Notes: generated from the letters alone by a model not told the origin. DNA of 64,000 bases from Methylobacterium sp. UNC378MF (GCF_900103195.1 NZ_FMWU01000004.1:62001-126000); one strand, 5' to 3'. Counted from the stretch's first letter, positions 16,694 through 25,421 are shown. Program-made: numbers and translations.

Positions 16694-17685
16694 CAGCCGC
16701 TCCCGACATCCAGGTGCTGGCGCGCCAGATCCGGGAGGCCCGCGGCGTCGCCCACAAGCGCGACATCGACGCCGTGGTCGCGCGGCTCGGCTTGGGGAGC
16801 CCGCACGCAGCGGTGCTGGTCGGTGACGATTGCGCGGCGATCCCGGATGGCGACGGACACCTGCTCCTCGCCATCGAGGGCTTCCTCGACAGCTTCGTGG
16901 CCGACGATCCGTATTTCGCCGGCTATTGCGGGATCATGGTCAACTTGAGCGACGTCGCCGCCATGGGCGGGCGTCCGCTCGCCGTGGTCGACGCGCTCTG
17001 GAGTCGGGATGCCGCGGCGGCGGATCTGATCCTGGCCGGCCTGTCCGACGCCGCAGCGCTCTACGGCGTTCCCATCGTGGGCGGCCACACCAACATACGC
17101 GCGGCGGCGGGCAACCTCGCGGTCGCCGTGCTCGGCCGGGCCGGTCCGCGCCTCCTGACGAGCTTCGATGCCGCGCCCGGCGACGACCTCGTCGCCGCCA
17201 TTGACCTGCGCGGGCGGTTCCGTGAGCCGCATCCCTACTGGGACGCCTCGACCGGGGCGCCGGGGGCACGGCTGCGCGGCGACCTCGCGCTGCTGCCCGC
17301 CATCGCCGAAGAAGGGCTCGCCCGTGCCGCCAAGGACATCAGCATGGCGGGAATCGTCGGCACGGCCCTGATGCTACTTGAATGCTCGGGGGTCGGCGGC
17401 GTCATCGACCTCGACGCGATCCCGCGTCCCGACCACGTCCCGCTCGCGCGCTGGCTGACGGCCTTCCCGAGCTTCGGCTACCTCGTGAGCGTGCATCCCG
17501 ACCGCACGCCGGCCGTGCTCGCGCGCTTCGCGGAGCGCGGCATCGCAGCGGGCGCGATAGGACGCCTCGACTCGAGCCAGGTCGCCCGCGTGCGAGACGG
17601 TGCGGGCGCCGATGCAGAAGTCTGGGATTTCGCGGCCGGACCACTCATCGGCTGCGCTCGGCATGGCGCGGGGGCTGCCCGGTGA
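16690..17685 (+). CDS. nitF: sll0787-family AIR synthase-like protein (331 aa)
   Basis: A GTG start overlaps the previous stop (GTGA). The protein has the PurM/AIR-synthase layout: an N-terminal ATP-binding half with VGDDCAAIPDGDGHLLLAIEGF, VNLSDVAAMGGRPLAVVDAL and PIVGGHTNIRA, then a C-terminal half with KDISMAGIVGTALMLLE. Relatives such as ThiL, SelD and HypE activate a substrate by ATP-dependent phosphorylation or amidine formation, so a kinase-like step is probable. It is not the housekeeping purM, because it sits in a Nit1C operon and lacks the purine-gene context. Confidence 0.88.
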   Translation: MTAAPDIQVLARQIREARGVAHKRDIDAVVARLGLGSPHAAVLVGDDCAAIPDGDGHLLLAIEGFLDSFVADDPYFAGYCGIMVNLSDVAAMGGRPLAVVDALWSRDAAAADLILAGLSDAAALYGVPIVGGHTNIRAAAGNLAVAVLGRAGPRLLTSFDAAPGDDLVAAIDLRGRFREPHPYWDASTGAPGARLRGDLALLPAIAEEGLARAAKDISMAGIVGTALMLLECSGVGGVIDLDAIPRPDHVPLARWLTAFPSFGYLVSVHPDRTPAVLARFAERGIAAGAIGRLDSSQVARVRDGAGADAEVWDFAAGPLIGCARHGAGAAR

Positions 17686-18857
17686 CAGCCCTGCGCATCG
17701 CCATTCTGACCCACTCCACCAACCCGCGCGGCGGCGTAGCCCATTGCCTCGCGCTGGCCGAGGCCCTGTGTGCGCTGGGCCACGAGGCCGTCGTCCACGC
17801 CCCTGACCCGTCCGGCCGCGGCTTCTTCCGGGATGCGGCCTGTCCAACCGTGGCTTTGGCGGCCGAGCCGGTCGCCGGCCCGACGGTCGAGCTCGTGCGC
17901 GCCCGCATCTCCAACTACCTGCGCCACTTCGCGAGCCCGGCGGCGCGCGCTTTCGACGTCTTCCACGCGCATGACGGCATCGGCGGCAACGCGCTCGCGA
18001 CCTTGAAGGACCGGCACCTGATCCCAGGCTTCGTGCGCACCGTGCACCACGTCGACCATTTCGCCGACCCGCTGCTCGCGGCGTGGCAGGACCGCGCGAT
18101 CCGCGAGGCCCGGCGCCTGCTCTGCGTCAGCCGCCTCTGGGCCGACTGGATCCGGGATGAGCACGGCGTCGAGGCCACCATCGTCGGAAACGGGGTCGAC
18201 CTGTCGGTCTACCGGGACGCGCCGACGCAGGCCGACACGGCCGTGCGGGAGAGCTGGGGGATCGGCCCGGGACCCGTCATCCTGAGCGTCGGCGGCTTCG
18301 AGGAACGCAAGAACACCCTGGGCATCATCAAGGGATTCGTCCGGCTGCGCGCACGCCACCCCCGGGCGCAGCTCGTCGTCGCCGGCGGCGCCTCGCTGCT
18401 CGACCACGCCGCCTACCGCGCTCGGTGCTGCGCGACGCTGGAAGCCGCCGGCCTCGCAATCGGGCGCGGGGGGGCCGTCATCGAGATGGGCCCGGTTCCA
18501 CAGGCCGACATGCCGGGACTCTACCGGCAGGCGGACCTGCTGGCGTTCCCCTCCTGGATGGAAGGTTTCGGCCTGTGCGTGCTGGAGGCGATGGCCTGCG
18601 GCACGCCCGTGATCGTCTCGCGCCGGCCCCCGTTCACCGAGTACCTGACGTCGACCGACGCACTCTTCGTCGATCCCGCAGACCCGGATGCCATCGCCGA
18701 CGCCATGGCGTCGGCGATGGAGCCGGAAACCCGCGTCCGGCTGCGGGCGGCCGGTCTCGCACGAGCGGCCGCCCAGTCGTGGCGCGCCTGCGCCGACCGC
18801 CACCGCGCCGCCTACGCGGCCTGCGCCCGAAGTCAGCCGGAACCGATCGATGCCTGA
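17682..18857 (+). CDS. MSMEG_0565-family glycosyltransferase (391 aa)
   Basis: A GT-B fold, GT4-like glycosyltransferase. The N-terminal domain begins RIAILTHSTNPRGGVAHCLAL, with HAHDGIGGNAL as the donor-side loop and ATIVGNGVDLSVY at the domain junction. The C-terminal domain has ILSVGGFEERKNTLGIIKGF and the E-x7-E region FPSWMEGFGLCVLEAMACGTPVI, which binds the sugar nucleotide. The GTG start overlaps the preceding stop. The gene belongs to the mycobacterial version of the cluster but is not among the seven classic Nit1C genes, suggesting that the product may be glycosylated. Sugar and acceptor unknown. Confidence 0.87.
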   Translation: MTALRIAILTHSTNPRGGVAHCLALAEALCALGHEAVVHAPDPSGRGFFRDAACPTVALAAEPVAGPTVELVRARISNYLRHFASPAARAFDVFHAHDGIGGNALATLKDRHLIPGFVRTVHHVDHFADPLLAAWQDRAIREARRLLCVSRLWADWIRDEHGVEATIVGNGVDLSVYRDAPTQADTAVRESWGIGPGPVILSVGGFEERKNTLGIIKGFVRLRARHPRAQLVVAGGASLLDHAAYRARCCATLEAAGLAIGRGGAVIEMGPVPQADMPGLYRQADLLAFPSWMEGFGLCVLEAMACGTPVIVSRRPPFTEYLTSTDALFVDPADPDAIADAMASAMEPETRVRLRAAGLARAAAQSWRACADRHRAAYAACARSQPEPIDA

Positions 18858-19173
18858 GATGCACTTCCAAGTTCGCTGGCCCGATGGACGGCGCGAGGCG
18901 TACTACTCGCCCTCGCTCGTGGTGAAGGACTTCCTCGCGCCGGACGAGAGCTACGCCCTCGACGAGTTCGTCGCGAAGGCCCGCACGGCCCTCACCATCG
19001 CGAGCGAGCGGGTGCGTGAGAAGTACGGTTTTGCCTGCTCCTCCGCCCTGGATCAGCTCGCCCGTATCGAGGCCGTCGCAAGGCGCCAGCCTCCCGGTGG
19101 CCGGGTCGCGGTCGAGCGCTTCGAGGCCTCAATCTCCGCGTCCTCCCGAACGCTCTCGGAGTTCGAGCCATGA
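18850..19173 (+). CDS. nitG: MSMEG_0570-family nitrogen starvation response protein (107 aa)
   Basis: Small protein starting MPEMHFQVRWPDGRREAYYSPS, followed by a helical part (LDEFVAKARTALTIASERVREKYG) and a hydrophilic C-terminus. The WPDG..E..YSPSLVV entry and the length match the small protein that precedes the flavoprotein in Nit1C clusters. No catalytic residues are apparent; a carrier or adaptor role is possible but unproven. It overlaps the glycosyltransferase gene by 8 bases and the oxidoreductase gene by 4. Confidence 0.85.
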   Translation: MPEMHFQVRWPDGRREAYYSPSLVVKDFLAPDESYALDEFVAKARTALTIASERVREKYGFACSSALDQLARIEAVARRQPPGGRVAVERFEASISASSRTLSEFEP

Positions 19174-20438
19174 CGTCCACGATCCGTCACGTTCCCGTCG
19201 CCATCGTCGGCGGCGGCCAAGCCGGTCTCTCGGTCAGCTATCACCTCAAGCAGCGCGGGATCGGTCATCTCGTCTTCGAGAAGAAGACCGCCGCGCATGC
19301 CTGGACGACGCAGCGCTGGGACACGTTCTGCCTCGTCACGCCGAATTGGCAGTGCGACCTGCCGGGCCACCGCTACGACGGTCCGGACCCGGACGGATTC
19401 ATGAGAAAGGACGAGATCGTCGCCTATCTCAAGGCATTCGTCGCAAAGGTGGATCCGCCGATCCGAGAGGGCGTCGCGGTCAGCCGCGTCGCGCGCCGCG
19501 GGGACGGTCGCTTCTTGGTCCAGACCTCGGAGGGCGACTACACCGCCGACGAGATCGTGGTCGCGTCCGGCGGCTATCACACCCCGATCATCCCCCGCAT
19601 GGCCGAGAAGCTGCCGCCCGGGATGACGCAGATCCACTCGAACCAGTACCGCAACCCGGCCCAGCTGCCCGATGGCGCGGTGCTGGTCGTCGGCTCGGGG
19701 CAGTCCGGTGCCCAGATTGCGGAGGATCTGCATCTCGCCGGCCGCAAGGTGCATCTGGCGGTGGGCGATGCACCTCGCTGCGCCCGCTTCTACCGCGGGC
19801 GGGACGTGGTCACGTGGCTCGCCGACATGGGCTATTACGAGATGACCGTCGAGAACCATCCGCTGCGCGACGGCGTCCGCGACAACACCAACCATTACGT
19901 GACCGGGCGCGACGGCGGTCGGGATATCGACCTCCGGCGGTTCGCCCTGGAGGGCATGGCGCTCTACGGGGTGCTCGACGATTATGCCGACGGTGCGCTG
20001 CGCTTCCGCGACAATCTCAAGCGCTCGCTCGACCAGGCCGACCGGACCTACAACAGCATCAACGCGGCCATCGACGCGTACATCGCGGAGACCGGCCTCG
20101 AAGCGCCGGATCAGCAGCCCTACGCACCGGTCTGGGAGCCGGGCGAGCCGGTCACCGACCTCGCCCTCGAAGGGTCGGGCATCACCAGCATCGTCTGGTG
20201 CATCGGCTTCACGCCGGATTTCCGGTGGCTGGACGCCTCGGTGTTCAACGGAGCGGGACAACCCAAGCACAAGCGCGGCGTGACCGGCGAGGACGGCGTC
20301 TCCTTCATCGGTCTGCCCTGGCTGAACACCTGGGGCTCGGGGCGCTTCGGTGCGGTCGGCCGCGATGCCGAATACATCGTGGAGGTGATCCAGAAGCGCC
20401 TGAGCACCGGAGCGCCCGGCTTGAAACACGCGGTCTGA
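19170..20438 (+). CDS. nitH: MSMEG_0569-family flavin-dependent oxidoreductase (422 aa)
   Basis: Last gene of the operon, with an ATGA overlap. A FAD-binding Rossmann motif VAIVGGGQAGLSVSYHLKQRG stands at the N-terminus and a second dinucleotide motif VLVVGSGQSGAQIAEDL near residue 172, the layout of group B flavin monooxygenases. FCLVTPNWQCDLPG and the C-terminal GLPWLNTWGSGRFGAVGRDAEYI are family blocks. It probably hydroxylates or oxidises a product of the pathway with NADPH and oxygen. In cyanide-using pseudomonads the homologous flavoprotein gene belongs to the induced set. Exact reaction unknown. Confidence 0.88.
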   Translation: MTSTIRHVPVAIVGGGQAGLSVSYHLKQRGIGHLVFEKKTAAHAWTTQRWDTFCLVTPNWQCDLPGHRYDGPDPDGFMRKDEIVAYLKAFVAKVDPPIREGVAVSRVARRGDGRFLVQTSEGDYTADEIVVASGGYHTPIIPRMAEKLPPGMTQIHSNQYRNPAQLPDGAVLVVGSGQSGAQIAEDLHLAGRKVHLAVGDAPRCARFYRGRDVVTWLADMGYYEMTVENHPLRDGVRDNTNHYVTGRDGGRDIDLRRFALEGMALYGVLDDYADGALRFRDNLKRSLDQADRTYNSINAAIDAYIAETGLEAPDQQPYAPVWEPGEPVTDLALEGSGITSIVWCIGFTPDFRWLDASVFNGAGQPKHKRGVTGEDGVSFIGLPWLNTWGSGRFGAVGRDAEYIVEVIQKRLSTGAPGLKHAV

Positions 20439-20701
20439 GCCGGATCTCCGCGCGGACCGTCATTCGCCGGGGCGGGTCACGGACGGGCCGGCTGTTCAGG
20501 TCGGCGGTGCCGGACAGCCCCAGGCGACCGGGGCCCGGCTGCTGTGCGGCCCGGCTCGTCCGCGCGGCCGATCGACGACGTCCCCATCCCGCCGCCTGGC
20601 GCTTTGCGGAATAAGCTCAAGTTAGCGGATATTAAATATTTTTCGATAGTCGTTGGGCTTGCAGCCGCAGAATTGTTCTATTCGGCTGTCGCGAGGCCAC
20701 C
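20439..20701. other. Gap after the Nit1C operon; leader of the chemoreceptor gene
   Basis: GC-rich at first, with short complementary runs but no clear intrinsic terminator, then an AT-rich patch near 20625-20645 (GATATTAAATATTTTTCG) that probably contains the promoter of the chemoreceptor gene. Confidence 0.35.
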
Positions 20702-22390
20702 GTGTCGTTACAAAGTGTCTCCATTCGTACCAAGCTCGTGGTTTCATTCTCGGTGCTGACCCTTTTCGTGGTCGGGCTCGGCGCCCTCGGCCTCATGAGT
20801 ACGCGCAAGCTGCGCGAGCAGGCCGTCGAAATCGATACGAATTGGCTGCCGAGCATCAGAACCCTGGGTGAGATCGATACGCTGACGGCGCGCAGCAGCG
20901 GCCTTCTCCTGCGCCACACGCAGGCGACCGACCCGGCGCTCCTCGCGACCATCGAGAAGGACATGGACAGCTTCGATCGGAAGCTGGCTGACCGGATCAC
21001 CGCCTACAAGGCCATGCTCAGCTCGCCCGAGGAGCGGGCGCAGTTCGAGACGTTCAGCCGGGAATCGGACGCCTTCCGGACGGCCCGCAACGAGGTCGTC
21101 GAACTCTCGCGTGCGGGCAAGAAGGCCGAGGCCTATCAGCTCTATGAGACGAAGGGTCTGATACCGCGTCGTGCGGCCTCCAAGGCCCTGGAGAAGCTGG
21201 TCGCCATCAACAACGAGGGCGCCGACGCAGCGCAGGCACAGAGCACCGCCGTCTACAACGAGGCCTGGACGGTGGGCCTCGTCGCCATGGGTCTCGCCGT
21301 GGCCGTCTCGCTGCTCTCGGGCGTGATCATCGTCCTGGGCGTCACCCGGGGCATCGCCTCGGTGGTGCAACCGATGCAGGCGCTGACCGCCGGCGACCTG
21401 TCGGCGGAGATCCCGTATCAGGGCGAGAAGACCGAGATCGGGGCCATCGCCGCGGCCGTGGAGGTGTTCAAGCAGAGCCTCATCAAGATGAAGGCGCTGG
21501 AGGCCGAGACCGCCGAGGCGCGGCTCGCCGCCGAGGAGCAGCGCCGGATCGGCATGCGCCAGATGGCCGACGGCTTCGAGGCGGCGGTCGGCGGCATCGT
21601 GGGGCTGGTATCGGCCTCCGCGACGGAGCTCCAGGCCACCGCCGGCTCCATGTCGGCCATGGCGGGTCAGACCTCGGCGCAGTCGGGGGCGGTCGCGGCC
21701 GCCGCCGAGGAGGCTGCCTCGAACGTCAATACCGTCGCCGCGGCCGCCGAGGAACTCGGCGCCTCGGTCCAGGAGATCGGGCGGCAGGTTCAGGGCTCGG
21801 CCGAACTGGCCCGCTCCGCAGCCGGCGAGGCGGACCAGACCGGTGCTCTCGTGCAGGAACTCAGCGGCGCCGTCGCCAAGATCGGCGACGTGGTCGGACT
21901 GATCTCCTCGATCGCCGGCCAGACGAACCTTCTCGCGCTGAATGCCACGATCGAGGCCGCCCGGGCCGGCGCGGCCGGTCGGGGCTTCGCGGTGGTCGCC
22001 TCCGAGGTGAAGGCGCTCGCCGAGCAGACCGCCCGTGCAACCGGGGAGATCTCGGCTCAGATCGGGCGGATTCAGGGCGTGACCGGCCAGGCGGTCTCGG
22101 CCATCGGCACCATCACGTCCCGGATCCGTGAGATCAACGGGGTCGCCACCTCGATCGCGGCGGCCGTCGAGGAGCAGGGTGCCGCGACCCAGGAGATCGT
22201 CCGCAACGTCACCCAGGCCGCCCAGGGCACGGGCGAGGTGACGAGCAACATCGCCGGCGTTGCCGGCGCCGCGGAAGAGACGGGTGCGGCGGCGAGCCAG
22301 GTCCTGGGCGCCGCGTCGGAACTGTCGCGCCAGTCCGAGCACCTCTCCGCCGAGGTCGGACGGTTCCTGGCCACGGTCCGCGCGGCCTGA
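20702..22390 (+). CDS. Methyl-accepting chemotaxis protein (562 aa)
   Basis: Classical membrane chemoreceptor. A GTG start leads to TM1 ([22 protein letters not shown]). A periplasmic four-helix bundle of about 150 residues follows, then TM2 near 200 ([23 protein letters not shown]), a HAMP domain ([19 protein letters not shown]) and a long cytoplasmic coiled coil. The signalling hairpin tip reads [44 protein letters not shown]. The sensing domain is of the 4HB_MCP type, whose ligands are small molecules. It follows the Nit1C operon on the same strand after 263 bases; a functional link is possible but unproven. Confidence 0.93.
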   Translation: MSLQSVSIRTKLVVSFSVLTLFVVGLGALGLMSTRKLREQAVEIDTNWLPSIRTLGEIDTLTARSSGLLLRHTQATDPALLATIEKDMDSFDRKLADRITAYKAMLSSPEERAQFETFSRESDAFRTARNEVVELSRAGKKAEAYQLYETKGLIPRRAASKALEKLVAINNEGADAAQAQSTAVYNEAWTVGLVAMGLAVAVSLLSGVIIVLGVTRGIASVVQPMQALTAGDLSAEIPYQGEKTEIGAIAAAVEVFKQSLIKMKALEAETAEARLAAEEQRRIGMRQMADGFEAAVGGIVGLVSASATELQATAGSMSAMAGQTSAQSGAVAAAAEEAASNVNTVAAAAEELGASVQEIGRQVQGSAELARSAAGEADQTGALVQELSGAVAKIGDVVGLISSIAGQTNLLALNATIEAARAGAAGRGFAVVASEVKALAEQTARATGEISAQIGRIQGVTGQAVSAIGTITSRIREINGVATSIAAAVEEQGAATQEIVRNVTQAAQGTGEVTSNIAGVAGAAEETGAAASQVLGAASELSRQSEHLSAEVGRFLATVRAA

Positions 22391-22589
22391 CGGCGGAGGC
22401 CCGTCTCACACGGCGCGCCGGGCCGCCCGCACCGCGCCGGTCGCTCTCCCGGGCAACCGCGCGTATCCGGGGCCGGGCGGCGCTCCATTGTCCAACGCCG
22501 AGGTGTGCCGGAGCACCTCGTCCCGGAAAGCTTGGGCTTACATCAGGGTCACACCGCGAACACAGTCGCGGACCTGATGGAGACTTCCG

Positions 22590-22706
22590 ATGACCGTCGT
22601 TGCCCGCCTCACCCTCGCCGCCGCCGTTGCCGCCGCCACCGTCGCGGTTCTCGCCGGCACCTATGTCGAGATCCTGGATCGCGCCCTGCCGATGCACTTC
22701 GTCTGA
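22590..22706 (+). CDS. Very small membrane-anchored protein (38 aa)
   Basis: ATG 22590 opens a frame with one hydrophobic Ala/Val-rich segment (LTLAAAVAAATVAVLAGTYV) and a short tail ending RALPMHFV. Single-helix membrane peptides of this kind are common in Methylobacterium. There is no strong Shine-Dalgarno (GAGAC is the nearest). A large hairpin follows 27 bases after the stop. Function unknown. Confidence 0.4.
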   Translation: MTVVARLTLAAAVAAATVAVLAGTYVEILDRALPMHFV

Positions 22707-22732
22707 GACGCGAGGTGCGAGCCGGTTGAATA

Positions 22733-22779
22733 CCGCATCCCGGGACGCCGCCGTTCCGCGGCGGCGCCCCGGGATGCGG
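22733..22779. terminator. Very strong hairpin between two small genes
   Basis: CCGCATCCCGGG pairs perfectly with CCCGGGATGCGG, and an inner stem GCCGCCG/CGGCGGC lies within, interrupted only by one small mismatch. No T-run follows. It may end the upstream 38-codon transcript, or act as a structured leader, because it stops immediately before the AGGGAGG binding site of the next ORF. Confidence 0.6.
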
Positions 22780-22793
22780 GAGGGAGGTGCCCG

Positions 22794-22982
22794 ATGAATC
22801 GAATCCTGATTTCCGTCTTCGACGGCGCCCTGTGGGTCGCGGACACGCTCGACGACATCCTCGTCGAGGCGGCCCTCGGTTTCGGTGCCGCCGTGCCGTT
22901 GATCGCCGACTCGTCCGGCGATCCGCCCGCCGTCTCGCTTTCCGGTCCGCATGAGACCGGAGCATCGCGATCCCCGCGGTGA
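22794..22982 (+). CDS. Small hypothetical protein (62 aa)
   Basis: ATG 22794 is preceded at eight bases by a full AGGGAGG ribosome binding site, the main support. The protein starts MNRILISVFDGALWVADTL with an amphipathic or weakly hydrophobic first half, and has a polar tail. No family recognised. The strong hairpin just upstream would lie in its leader. Confidence 0.45.
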   Translation: MNRILISVFDGALWVADTLDDILVEAALGFGAAVPLIADSSGDPPAVSLSGPHETGASRSPR

Positions 22983-23253
22983 CGGCCGTTCCGGACAGCG
23001 GCGCGCTTTCGGAGCGGATGGCCTGTCGGCGGGCTGCAACGAAGGGCAGCCCTCCCTTCCATCCTCCCAGTTCAAACTCTTGAGCGGCCGCCTCAAGGGT
23101 GCGGCCACGTGGGATGGCGCCGCCGGTGGAAACCCGCTGTCGCGATCCCGGCCGCGCTCGGGCATCTCGGGAGCGCGAGGGGAATGAGAGCCCCGACCCG
23201 CTCAACTGGCTTATGTCCCGTCCTGCGCCCTCGCGGCACGATCCGGCAGGGCT

Positions 23254-23412
23254 CTAACGTTTCTGCGCGTCCGGCGCCGATTGTTCGGTTTGCGGCTCCA
23301 TCTTGGTGGAGTCGGGCTTCGTCGGTGCGTTGTTTTGCGCCTGCTCGTCATCGCAGGACGCGATGCCGAGGAGCAGGAGCGCGGCAAGCACGAGGCGGCT
23401 GGTGGCCCGCAT
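23254..23412 (-). CDS. Small lipoprotein (52 aa)
   Basis: ATG 23412, after a GGAGG at a six-base spacing, encodes a signal sequence RLVLAALLLLGIASC with the lipobox cysteine at position 20. A short polar mature part rich in Gln, Asp, Pro and Lys follows and ends DAQKR. Asp at +2 after the cysteine suggests inner-membrane retention by the usual sorting rule. Small entericidin-like lipoproteins have this form, but no homology is claimed. Confidence 0.7.
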   Translation of the reverse strand: MRATSRLVLAALLLLGIASCDDEQAQNNAPTKPDSTKMEPQTEQSAPDAQKR

Positions 23413-23534
23413 GGAGCCTCCGTGAGGCGGTCGGGACAGGCTGGCTTGGCGGCGCGATGCCCCAGCGTCGCGCCACCGGACACCGGACCGGGCAGCCCGA
23501 TCCGTGCGCCGTCAGGCGAGGTAGACCCCTCGGA

Positions 23535-23792
23535 TCAGCGGCTGCCGGCCGCCGGCTTGGAGCCGGATCCGGCGTCGTTCGGACCCGTGCTGTTCGTCGT
23601 GCCGGAACGGCTCATGGAGCCGGTCGACGGGCCGCTGCCAGCGGCGCCGGGCGTCGAGCCGGATCCCGCGTCGTTCGGACCAGTGCTGTTGGCCGTGCCC
23701 GACCGGCTGGTCGCAGCGCCGGTATTCTCAGCCGCCGCGGCGGGGACGGCGGCCGCAAGCAGGCCGGCGACGGTGATGATCATGAACTTCAT
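23535..23792 (-). CDS. Small secreted low-complexity protein with an internal repeat (85 aa)
   Basis: A clear signal peptide (MKFMIITVAGLLAAAVPAAAA) is followed by a Ser/Gly/Thr-rich mature chain. The unit SRSGT.NSTGPNDAGSGS occurs twice (about residues 29-46 and 61-78), separated by a Gly/Pro/Ser spacer. At the DNA level the two copies are near-identical direct repeats. It is probably a periplasmic or surface peptide of a Methylobacterium type. Function unknown. Confidence 0.65.
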   Translation of the reverse strand: MKFMIITVAGLLAAAVPAAAAENTGAATSRSGTANSTGPNDAGSGSTPGAAGSGPSTGSMSRSGTTNSTGPNDAGSGSKPAAGSR

Positions 23793-23915
23793 GGCGAATC
23801 TCCCTTATCGGTCCGGCCATTGAGCTCACTGAGCCGTTGCCGGTCCTGAGGCCAACGCCACGCCGGCAAGGCTGTTCCTGTTCCTAGCGCCAAGCTGCCC
23901 GGGCCCTGTCGTGGA

Positions 23916-24122
23916 TCAGGAGGCCTCCGGTGGCATGTCCTCGTGCACCGCTTTACGCGAGGCGACGCGCGCCTCCTCGTCGGGCATCCGGTAGCCGCGA
24001 TCCCAGGTGGCGTGGGCGTCCGAATCTGCAGGATAGGGGTTTGCAGTGATAGGATCGCCACGGTCACGCGCGTGGCGGCCCTCGTCGCTGATCGCAGCGG
24101 GTGAACGGGTCGAAATCGTCAT
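23916..24122 (-). CDS. Small hydrophilic protein, Rmf-like C-terminal motif (68 aa)
   Basis: ATG 24122 with GGAGAAG upstream gives a polar protein. Its central block NPYPADSDAHATWDRGYRMPDEE resembles the NPYP..S..H..W..G...... pattern of ribosome modulation factor-like small proteins. No membrane segment. The similarity covers only about 20 residues, so a ribosome-hibernation role is a guess. Confidence 0.5.
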   Translation of the reverse strand: MTISTRSPAAISDEGRHARDRGDPITANPYPADSDAHATWDRGYRMPDEEARVASRKAVHEDMPPEAS

Positions 24123-24145
24123 CGGCGCTTCTCCGGGGCTGGCGG

Positions 24146-24454
24146 TCATGATCCCAAACCGGATTCACGGATGATCGGGATCGGCGGAGCCCGTTGCCGG
24201 TTCGGCATGCCGTCGGGCATCAGCGCCGCGGCTATCCCTGCTGGGCGCTGCGGTATGGCCTGCGGATCGACGTGGTTGCAGCACGAGCCGTCCAGCCAGC
24301 CGTCAAAGCCGTCGCCCTTCACCGAGATCATGTCGTCGGGTGTGGGGGATTCGGACACGAGCCGGAATCCTTCGCGGACGGACGGGACGGGCGCCGCAGA
24401 TTCTACCGGCCGCGTGCGCGAAGGTTCCCGCCTGGAGCCCCGCCAGGCAGGCAA
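24146..24454 (-). CDS. Doubtful hypothetical ORF
   Basis: The frame includes REGFRLVSESPTPDD, followed by MISVKGDGFDGWLDGSCC, which looks more protein-like than its surroundings. It has no good start signal; ATG 24331 is an alternative. No family recognised. May be non-coding. Confidence 0.25.
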   Translation of the reverse strand: MPAWRGSRREPSRTRPVESAAPVPSVREGFRLVSESPTPDDMISVKGDGFDGWLDGSCCNHVDPQAIPQRPAGIAAALMPDGMPNRQRAPPIPIIRESGLGS

Positions 24455-24534
24455 CCGCTTTAGCGCTCCGGATCGCCGGATCCCGCCGGTTCCACCCCGG
24501 TTGTCCGTTTATCGAGATTGACGAGGAGCACTGC

Positions 24535-24720
24535 ATGCTGGACGCGAAACCACCCTGTCCCGCGCTGCCGGAGCAGTCGCCTGCTGGCCGGCCGGAGGGA
24601 GGGGCACCGCAACGCGTCGCGCATACGGAGGCGTCGCCGCTCAAGCGCGGGACTGCGCCGGCACGCTGGTCGACACGGCGGCTTCTGACCGTGCCCGGCC
24701 TGTCGCGCGGACGGCCCTGA
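24535..24720 (+). CDS. Doubtful small ORF (61 aa)
   Basis: ATG 24535 follows a GAGGAG at seven bases and encodes a Pro/Arg-rich peptide beginning MLDAKPPCPALPEQ. The translation signal is good, but the product has no recognisable feature, so it could be spurious. Confidence 0.25.
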   Translation: MLDAKPPCPALPEQSPAGRPEGGAPQRVAHTEASPLKRGTAPARWSTRRLLTVPGLSRGRP

Positions 24721-24926
24721 CGGACCAGGGCGCCTCCGTCGCCGTGGCGCGCAGGGTGCACGAAGGGGGCTGCGACCGCAGGCGGTCGGGGCACAGGACT
24801 GAAGGGTGTCCGACTGTCGAGCCGCCCGCGCCGGCATCCCCGAAGCCGGCGCGGCGACCCGCCGCGGCGGCAGGACGCCTTCGAGAATCGGGGACGTCGG
24901 CAGCCGATCCGCGCGGTGTGTGTGGT

Positions 24927-25154
24927 TCAGTGTGACTGATCGATGCGGTCCGGCGCCCGGCCCTTCGTGCTGTGCGTGTGATGGCTGTCCCGCTCGCCGC
25001 CGCCGCCGGAGACGTGCGATTTCGAATCATTGGTCGGGCTGCCGGGTGCGGGGCCGTGATGCGCCTCGACGTGAGGCTTCGAGGCATCCTGATGACTGCT
25101 GCCCGGGCCGCCGTGATGGCGGTCGGCGGCGGGTGTCTTCTTCGACGTGCTCAT
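24927..25154 (-). CDS. Small His/Ser-rich hydrophilic protein (75 aa)
   Basis: ATG 25154, with AGGAG at a suitable distance, starts MSTSKKTPAADRHHGGPG. The chain has about a dozen histidines spread in pairs (HH, SHQ, HVEAHH, SHHTHS), many Gly, Ser and Asp, and no hydrophobic core, so it is probably disordered. Metal binding or a stress role is possible but not shown. A longer frame extends upstream without start signals. Confidence 0.5.
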   Translation of the reverse strand: MSTSKKTPAADRHHGGPGSSHQDASKPHVEAHHGPAPGSPTNDSKSHVSGGGGERDSHHTHSTKGRAPDRIDQSH

Positions 25155-25421
25155 GCTGCTCCTGCTGATGCGCGGCGCCGTGAGCGACGGAGGCGAAGAG
25201 CGCACCCGCTGCATTGGAAGGCGGTTGCGGGATCCGCCTCTCCCGGCGCGTGATGTCTGGCCAACCCGACGGGTCCGGCGGTGTTCCTGCCGGATCCGAA
25301 CCGCCGCCTCTCCGGATCCGTCGTGCGTCGTGCCCGGGAGCAGCACGAATCCATCCGACCGGCGCCCGCGGGACTGCACGGGGAACAGGCCGAGCCGGGA
25401 TCCATTGAACCGAGGGATTCG

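Noticed and set aside
20744..22342. Long antisense frame across the chemoreceptor gene
   Set aside because: High GC leaves long antisense frames open. The product is Arg/Gly/Asp-rich without motifs, whereas the plus frame has all receptor domains.
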